DNA from: Gilliamella apicola
Lineage (GTDB): Bacteria > Pseudomonadota > Gammaproteobacteria > Enterobacterales > Orbaceae
DNA length: 64,000 bases
Direction: 5' to 3'
Assembly: GCF_000599985.1 (NCBI RefSeq)
Contig: NZ_CP007445.1
Coordinates: forward strand, 806,001-870,000
Shown here: piece after piece, positions 58,825 through 64,000 of the stretch
Numbering within the stretch: the first letter of the stretch is position 1
How the letters are laid out: the number at the start of each line of letters is the position of its first letter
Made by a program: the position numbers and the translations under genes
Notes under the pieces: generated by a model
What the model saw: only the letters and a program-made list of their open reading frames with translations
The model's database searches: none
Told to the model about the DNA's origin: nothing

Positions 58825-59486
58825 TCGCTCTGTAAAATGTTATGAGTGTCCCCGTAAGTCAGTAATTTTCCTTGTTCTAAAATAACCACATAGTTTGCTA
58901 TACGTTTAACTTCATTAATGTTATGAGTAACGTAAATTATAGGTACTTTGAACTCGTTAACTAATATATCAATATAGTTTAATAACTCTTTTTTTCTTGG
59001 CATATCTAATGCCGATAGTGGTTCATCCATTAATAATAATCTAGGATTGGTTAATAACGCCCGACCAATCGCCACTCGCTGTTTTTCGCCACCAGATAAC
59101 ATCGCAGGATAGCGTTTTAACAAGTGGTTAATGTTGAGCACATTAATGATTTCATCGAATTTTTGTCGATTAATATTTTTTGCGCCATAAGTGAGATTTT
59201 TTATTACTCTCAAGTGAGGAAAAAGTAAAGCATCTTGAAAAACAGTACCAATATTTCTTTGTTCTGGGGGAACAAAAATATTTTGTTTAGTGGCAACTAA
59301 TGTCACATCATTGAGTGAAATTTTGCCCTGATCAGGTTTAATTAAACCATTTATTAAGTTAATTAGTGTTGATTTCCCCGCACCTGAAACACCTAAAATG
59401 GCGGTCACACCTTGACAAGGAACCATTTGCTTAAATTCAAAGGAAAAAGTGGTCAATTGTTTAACAACATCTATATTAATCATCAT
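58803..59486 (-). CDS. modC: Molybdate ABC transporter ATPase ModC, short form
   Basis: A 227-residue ABC ATPase with Walker A GVSGAGKST, the ModC-like PPEQRNIGTVFQDALLFPHL, signature LSGGEKQRVAIGRALL, Walker B LLLMDEPLSALD and the switch histidine VTHNINE. E. coli ModC has about 350 residues with a C-terminal molybdate-binding TOBE region; that region is absent here. The gene follows modB with no gap. It powers molybdate import with ModB. Confidence 0.9.
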   Translation of the reverse strand: MMINIDVVKQLTTFSFEFKQMVPCQGVTAILGVSGAGKSTLINLINGLIKPDQGKISLNDVTLVATKQNIFVPPEQRNIGTVFQDALLFPHLRVIKNLTYGAKNINRQKFDEIINVLNINHLLKRYPAMLSGGEKQRVAIGRALLTNPRLLLMDEPLSALDMPRKKELLNYIDILVNEFKVPIIYVTHNINEVKRIANYVVILEQGKLLTYGDTHNILQSDYLKEWL

Positions 59487-60179
59487 TTATTGTCCTGATA
59501 ATTTCCTTTTATGCCAACGGTTTAACATTTCTGATAAAAATAGCGCAACCAAAGATAGAGCAATTGAAATAATGCATAGCCTTAAAGCAGCATCTTCTCC
59601 ATTAGGCATTTGCAATAATGTATACATTGCAAGTGGTAAGGTTCTTGTTTCACCTTGAATATTTGATACAAAAGTAATAGTGGCACCAAATTCGCCAAGA
59701 CAACGTGCAAAACCTAAAACTGTGCCCATTAAAATACCGGGAAAAGCTAAAGGTAGCGTGATTGTCATAAATACTCGTAAACGATTTGCACCTAGTGTGC
59801 GTGCGACATTTTCTAAACGTAAATCAATTGATTCTATCGCTAAACGAATTGATCGAACCAATAATGGAAATGCCACCACAGCAGAAGCTAAAGCAGCACC
59901 TTGCCAATTAAAACTAAAGCTAATATCTAAATAGTGATTTAACCAACTGCCGATTATACCGTTGCGTCCCATAGTTAATAGCAATAAATAACCAAGTACT
60001 ACCGGCGGTAAAACTAAAGGCAAATGTATAATGCTATCAAATAGCGATTTACCATAAAACTGACATCTAGCTAAAATCCAAGCGGTCAAAATACCAATAG
60101 GCAAACTAAATAGAATTGCTACTCCAGCTATTTTTAGACTAAGTAGCAATGTTTGCCATTCAAATACGGTCAATATCAT
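59487..60179 (-). CDS. modB: Molybdate ABC transporter permease ModB
   Basis: A 230-residue inner-membrane permease with five or six helices. It carries the ModB pattern ILTVFEWQTLLLSLKIAGVAILFSLPIGI, LPLVLPPVVLGYLLL, and the ATPase-contact loop ARTLGANRLRVFMTITLPLAFPGILMG, then FARCLGEFGATITF. It forms the channel for molybdate with ModC. It lies 12 bp after modA. Confidence 0.95.
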   Translation of the reverse strand: MILTVFEWQTLLLSLKIAGVAILFSLPIGILTAWILARCQFYGKSLFDSIIHLPLVLPPVVLGYLLLLTMGRNGIIGSWLNHYLDISFSFNWQGAALASAVVAFPLLVRSIRLAIESIDLRLENVARTLGANRLRVFMTITLPLAFPGILMGTVLGFARCLGEFGATITFVSNIQGETRTLPLAMYTLLQMPNGEDAALRLCIISIALSLVALFLSEMLNRWHKRKLSGQ

Positions 60180-60191
60180 AATAATTCGTTA

Positions 60192-60944
60192 CTATTTAGT
60201 TACAAACCCGTATTTTTCAAAAATCGTTTTCGCTTGTGGTGATTTTAAATATTGGTAAAAATCTTTTGCTTCAGGTTTTAATAAAGTAACGGGATATTCA
60301 ATAGATGTAAAAGTTTCGGCCGGAAAGACGCCTACAATTTTTACTTTATTACTTACTTTTGCATCAGTACTATAAACAATACCTAATGCTGCTTCACTAC
60401 GTTCAACCAACATCAATGCATCACGGACATTACTCGCAGAGGCAAATTGTGGTGCAAGTTTGTCAAATACGCCTAAATGAGTTAGCGATTCTTTAGCATA
60501 AAGTCCTGCTGGTACATGATCGGGATCACCTATTGCTAACCGTTCTCCTTTAGGAAGAATCTCACTCCAATTGGTATTGACATCAATTTCAACTTTGTCT
60601 AATTTTGATTGCACCGGTGCAATTAAAACTAACGCATTTTTAAGTAAATCTTCTTTATCTTTAACTAATTTATTTTCAATAAGGTAGGTCATCCATTTTT
60701 GGTCGGCTGACATAAAAATATCGGCAGGAGCACCTTGTTGAATTTGTTTTGCCAAGACTGATGACGAGGCAAACGAAAAAACGATATCAACATTTTCATG
60801 ATCTGTTTTATATTCTGACGCAATATCTTGCATCGCATTGGTTAATGACGCAGCTGCAAATACTGTAACTTTTTCAAGTGCCTGTGTTGTAAAAGTTGAT
60901 ATTAAAGTCGTTATAGCAATAATAAATATAGAGATTTTTTTCAT
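60192..60944 (-). CDS. modA: Molybdate-binding periplasmic protein ModA
   Basis: A 250-residue exported protein. The signal peptide MKKISIFIIAITTLISTFTTQAL leads to KVTVFAAASLTNAMQDIA. It contains the oxyanion-binding serines in AAASLT and FSFASSSVLAKQIQQGAPADIF, and SDADQKW-like MSADQKWM. GERLAIGDPDHVPAGLYAKESL and VERSEAALGIVYSTDA are further ModA segments. It delivers molybdate to ModBC. ATG 60944 behind AGGAATAG is preferred over GTG 60956. Confidence 0.95.
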   Translation of the reverse strand: MKKISIFIIAITTLISTFTTQALEKVTVFAAASLTNAMQDIASEYKTDHENVDIVFSFASSSVLAKQIQQGAPADIFMSADQKWMTYLIENKLVKDKEDLLKNALVLIAPVQSKLDKVEIDVNTNWSEILPKGERLAIGDPDHVPAGLYAKESLTHLGVFDKLAPQFASASNVRDALMLVERSEAALGIVYSTDAKVSNKVKIVGVFPAETFTSIEYPVTLLKPEAKDFYQYLKSPQAKTIFEKYGFVTK

Positions 60945-61076
60945 TCTATTCCTCACTGCTCAAGATAAATTGTCGTGATTGGTTAATAATGTACGTTATG
61001 CTCATTTTACTGATATCAATTGTTATTTTTTAGAAAACATACAAAATGAATCATAGTACAAAAACATAGTAACATT

Positions 61077-61103
61077 TCGTTATATAAAATAAAACATATC
61101 GAT
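61077..61103. promoter_or_regulatory. Candidate ModE operator
   Basis: TCGTTATATA and ATATCGAT lie inverted in the modA-modE intergenic region, about 130 bp before the modA start. TCG-TAT elements at both ends resemble ModE boxes, which are imperfect palindromes with TATAT cores. The match is incomplete. The rest of 60945-61327 holds no gene. Confidence 0.45.
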
Positions 61104-61327
61104 GTAATTGAGCGTATTGATAATAAACAAATGAATTTGAAAAAATCTAATTTTGTATTAAAAAGTAATAAAGGTAGCTAGGATGAAAGTTATCTAATTG
61201 AATTATTGATTTTCTTTATCAAAAAACAATTATTTCACACAAATTTTGTAGGAAGTAACAAAAGGGTCTACAATACCTAAATTGTTTTTCAATAAAGCTA
61301 TTTTTTAAAGTTTATCAAGGTATACAA

Positions 61328-62107
61328 ATGCTCTTCTCGCCCGATATTTTGTTAACACTCAATTTGAACCAAGAACTTTTTATTGATCCAAGGCGGATTG
61401 CTTTACTCAAAGCCATTGAGCAAACAGGTTCATTAAGTCAAGCAGCAAAACAAATTGGTCTAAGTTATAAAACGGCTTGGGATGCAATTAGTGAAATTAA
61501 TAGACTAGCAACCAAGCCTTTTTTAATTACTGCAACTGGCGGTAAAAATGGTGGTGGTACTAAATTGAGTTCCTATGCAGTAAGATTTATTCAACTTTAT
61601 GATCTTTTAACCCAATTACAACATAATGCCTTTAATATATTAAATGATGATAATGTACCACTGGATGATATTTTAAAAGCCACCGCAAGATTATCATTAC
61701 AAACCAGTGCTCGAAATCAATTGTATGGTAGTGTTAAACACATTGAAGCGAATCATGTTGCTGGATATATTACTGTTAAATTAAGTGATAACCAAACAGA
61801 ATTAAAAGGTTATATCACGCAACAAAGTATTGAAAGATTAAAGTTAAGTGTGGATAAAACAGTATTGTTATTAATCAAAGCCCCCTTAATTGAGTTAAAT
61901 GATGCCAATGAAAATAACTTATCGGTTAAGGTTGAATCCATTAAAACTGACAATGAATGGACTGAAATTGAATTTTCATTGCCATCAGGTATGACGCTTT
62001 ATGCAAGCAAATTAACTGAAGAAATCAAGCAGTATGATTTATACAAAGGTAAATCGCTAACAATATCAATCCATCCTCAGCATATTATTGTTGCCACATT
62101 AGTTTAG
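61328..62107 (+). CDS. modE: Molybdate-responsive transcriptional regulator ModE
   Basis: A 259-residue regulator. The N-terminal winged helix has DPRRIALLKAIEQTGSLSQAAKQIGLSYKTAWDAISEIN and the GGKNGGGTKLS wing. SLQTSARNQL (a conserved ModE linker motif) precedes two Mop-type molybdate-binding domains (about 130-195 and 198-259). With molybdate bound it represses modABC. It is adjacent to and cotranscribed with modF. Confidence 0.95.
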   Translation: MLFSPDILLTLNLNQELFIDPRRIALLKAIEQTGSLSQAAKQIGLSYKTAWDAISEINRLATKPFLITATGGKNGGGTKLSSYAVRFIQLYDLLTQLQHNAFNILNDDNVPLDDILKATARLSLQTSARNQLYGSVKHIEANHVAGYITVKLSDNQTELKGYITQQSIERLKLSVDKTVLLLIKAPLIELNDANENNLSVKVESIKTDNEWTEIEFSLPSGMTLYASKLTEEIKQYDLYKGKSLTISIHPQHIIVATLV

Positions 62108-62122
62108 TAAAACGAGGTCATT

Positions 62123-63583
62123 ATGTTAACCATTGAAAATGCTCACTACAAAATAAGTGATTATAAAGTTTTCACTATTGAATCACTCACTATTAGTCCC
62201 GGTCAAAGTATTGCTTTTGTTGGCCGCAATGGAAGTGGAAAGTCTATATTGGCTAAAGCACTTGCGGGTGAACAAAAATTATTGTCGGGTCAAGTGATTA
62301 ATCAATTTGATTCAGTGGCTTATATCTCGTTTGAACAGTTACAAAAGTTAATTGAAGAGGAATGGCAACGTAATAACACTGATATGCTTAGTGACGATGA
62401 AAACGATACTGGATTAACCACTCAACAAATTATTCAAGAAAATAAAAAAGACGAAATACTTTGTCAGAAACTTGCAGAACAATTTGGGATAAGCCATTTG
62501 TTAAATCGGCGATTTAAATATCTTTCAACAGGTGAAACTCGTAAAACACTCATCTGTCGAATGTTAATGTTAAACCCACAATTATTAATTTTAGACGAAC
62601 CATTTGATGGCTTGGATATCTTATCGCGCGAAAATTTAGCAGAAAAACTTGGTCAATTAGCCAAACAAGGTATTTCAATGGTATTAGTATTAAATAGATT
62701 TAATGAAATCCCGACCTTTATAGAAAATATTGGTCTTTTAGTTGATTGTCAGCTATTGAAATTTGGCCCTAAAGCAACCATATTAAATGATGAAATTGTT
62801 AAGCAGCTAGCAGATTTAGAAAACCTGCCTAATATGCCGTTACCCGAAGCAGACGAACCACCAATTCAATTAGCCGATCAATTAGTGCGTGTAAACTTAA
62901 ATAATGTTTATATTCAATATGATGAAAAATTTATCATTAATGGATTAACGTGGCAGGTAAAAGCCCATGAAAATTGGCAAATTGTCGGACCAAATGGTGC
63001 AGGTAAATCAACATTATTGAGCTTAATCACAGGAGATCATCCGCAAGGTTATTGCAATGATCTCACTTTATTTGGTCGCAAACGTGGTTCTGGCGAAACC
63101 ATTTGGGATATTAAACGGCATATTGGTTACGTGAGTAGTAGTTTGCATCTCGATTATCGTGTAAGTACAAGTGTTAAAGCTGTATTAATTTCTGGATATT
63201 TTGATTCGATTGGGGTGTATCAGGCTGCCAGTGATAGGCAAGCGAAATTAGCTGATGAATGGTTACATCTACTAGGTCTTAAAGATCATGCTGATAAGCC
63301 TTTTCAATCATTATCATGGGGACAGCAAAGATTAATATTGATAGCAAGAGCGTTGGTTAAACACCCAACATTACTCATTCTAGATGAACCTTTACAAGGG
63401 TTAGATCATCTTAATCGAGAATTAGTAAAATGTTGGATCGATCGATTAATAAATGAAGGTCACACACAATTGTTATTTGTTTCTCATCATGTGGAAGATG
63501 CCCCAAAATGCATCACTCATCGATTAACATTTGTTCCTAATTTTGATCATAGCTATCAATATAAATTTGAAGTACTGAATTAG
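62123..63583 (+). CDS. modF: ModF, duplicated soluble ABC ATPase of the molybdate system
   Basis: A 486-residue protein with two ABC domains. The first has Walker A GRNGSGKS near residue 34, STGETRKTLICRML and LLILDEPFDGLD. The second, from about 255, has GPNGAGKST, SWGQQRLILIARAL and LLILDEPLQGLDHLN. It lacks membrane segments. E. coli ModF (PhrA) has 490 residues, and its exact role in molybdenum handling is unknown. It lies 15 bp after modE. Confidence 0.93.
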   Translation: MLTIENAHYKISDYKVFTIESLTISPGQSIAFVGRNGSGKSILAKALAGEQKLLSGQVINQFDSVAYISFEQLQKLIEEEWQRNNTDMLSDDENDTGLTTQQIIQENKKDEILCQKLAEQFGISHLLNRRFKYLSTGETRKTLICRMLMLNPQLLILDEPFDGLDILSRENLAEKLGQLAKQGISMVLVLNRFNEIPTFIENIGLLVDCQLLKFGPKATILNDEIVKQLADLENLPNMPLPEADEPPIQLADQLVRVNLNNVYIQYDEKFIINGLTWQVKAHENWQIVGPNGAGKSTLLSLITGDHPQGYCNDLTLFGRKRGSGETIWDIKRHIGYVSSSLHLDYRVSTSVKAVLISGYFDSIGVYQAASDRQAKLADEWLHLLGLKDHADKPFQSLSWGQQRLILIARALVKHPTLLILDEPLQGLDHLNRELVKCWIDRLINEGHTQLLFVSHHVEDAPKCITHRLTFVPNFDHSYQYKFEVLN

Positions 63584-63978
63584 TTATTAGTTTTGAACTA
63601 TTAAAGTTGATTTAAAAAATAGAAATAAACTTAAAAAAAAAGGTGTTTTTATTATGGATTTTTTACTTGATCTTAGAAAAAAGTTTATAGCTATTATACT
63701 TAGAGAGTTATCCCCTTTACCTGTGGATAACTCTGTGAGTAGTTTATTGAAAAAAGCTCAGAACCCAAGAGCTATCAGGTTTTAAGTTGGTTTGGTTACA
63801 TGTTAGTCATGATTTTGTTTATTGTTATTTATCAACGTTTTATATTAAATCAAGCTGTTATTTTTGAACAAATCTGATAAGCGTTTTTGTTAACTGAACA
63901 AAAAATATAAGATTTTAAAAGGTCAAGTCTTTTTGGGGATAATTTTTATTAATAGGTAAAATATTAGGTTACGATGTA
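63584..63978. other. Gene-poor region with a perfect DnaA-box sequence
   Basis: No secure gene. A 10-bp inverted repeat AGAGTTATCC/GGATAACTCT (63704-63713 and 63725-63734) contains TGTGGATAA at 63722-63730, the exact complement of the DnaA box TTATCCACA. TTATCCCC lies in the left arm, and a further inverted TTATCCCC at 63935-63942. A 43-codon frame at 63654-63785 runs across this. Few GATC sites are present. It could be a DnaA-regulated site or part of an origin. Confidence 0.4.
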
Positions 63979-64000
63979 ATGAAAAAATTCAAATTGTGTT
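63979..64000 (+). CDS. Possible start of a gene cut by the window edge
   Basis: ATG 63979 opens MKKFKLC with an AGG about 10 bp before it. The basic start fits an exported protein or lipoprotein, but only seven codons are visible. Confidence 0.25.

Noticed and set aside
63654..63785. 43-codon frame starting MDFLLDLRKKFIAIIL
   Set aside because: It has a possible AAGGTG site but no recognisable family, and its middle is simply the translation of the DnaA-box inverted repeat. Kept as unproven.

Overview
The window is AT-rich chromosomal DNA from a gammaproteobacterium. Its gene neighbourhoods are E. coli-like (rpsF-priB-rpsR-rplI, hinT-lpoB-nagZ, yoaA-tsaB, ppiB-lpxH, modABC/modEF). The low GC content, host-associated gene set (autotransporter, sugar PTS, gamma-glutamyltransferase) and protein character suggest the Orbaceae, for example Gilliamella from bee guts. 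That placement is inference; no rRNA or other taxonomic marker is present.

Layout. 1-3.5 kb: end of a 5-oxoprolinase (pxp) operon, with a probable pxpA tail, a pxpB-pxpC fusion and a biotin carboxylase carrying its own biotinyl domain. 4.3-9.4 kb: a giant autotransporter with 17 repeats of about 53 residues and a Pro-Thr-Asp/Gly linker, followed by a 134-bp remnant of an IS3-family element. 9.9-17.9 kb: metabolic and stress genes, namely an aldo/keto reductase, a flavin reductase, SstT, a TetR/YhdH pair with a striking double operator, ChaB, YciI, and a sigma factor/DUF2892/AhpD-like operon. 18.1-24.3 kb: a beta-glucoside/cellobiose PTS locus. 24.6-28.5 kb: gamma-glutamyltransferase, then an intact IS3-family element inserted in the loop of the shared ggt/rplI terminator, then the S6-PriB-S18-L9 operon. 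29.7-32.9 kb: hinT, lpoB, nagZ, tyrR.

33.5-51.9 kb is a cell-surface glycan (lipooligosaccharide or polysaccharide) region. It holds two large glycosyltransferases, the complete dTDP-L-rhamnose set rmlBACD, four family-8 glycosyltransferases and a truncated fifth copy, two tandem MsbA-type flippases and a phosphoethanolamine-transferase-like protein. Strand changes and paralogues point to repeated duplication and rearrangement. 52.3-58.8 kb returns to housekeeping: yoaA, tsaB, grxA, yggN-like, folD, ppiB, lpxH. 58.8-63.6 kb is the molybdate system, with modABC on the minus strand diverging from modE-modF. The last 400 bp carry no clear gene but contain a perfect DnaA-box sequence inside an inverted repeat.

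The strongest candidates for follow-up are the split urea-carboxylase-like gene pair, the repetitive autotransporter, the double TetR operator overlapping a -10 box, the sigma/DUF2892/AhpD operon without an anti-sigma gene, the IS inserted precisely in a terminator loop, and the duplicated glycosyltransferase and flippase genes. I found no CRISPR array, tRNA, rRNA or prophage, and no clearly unprecedented system.
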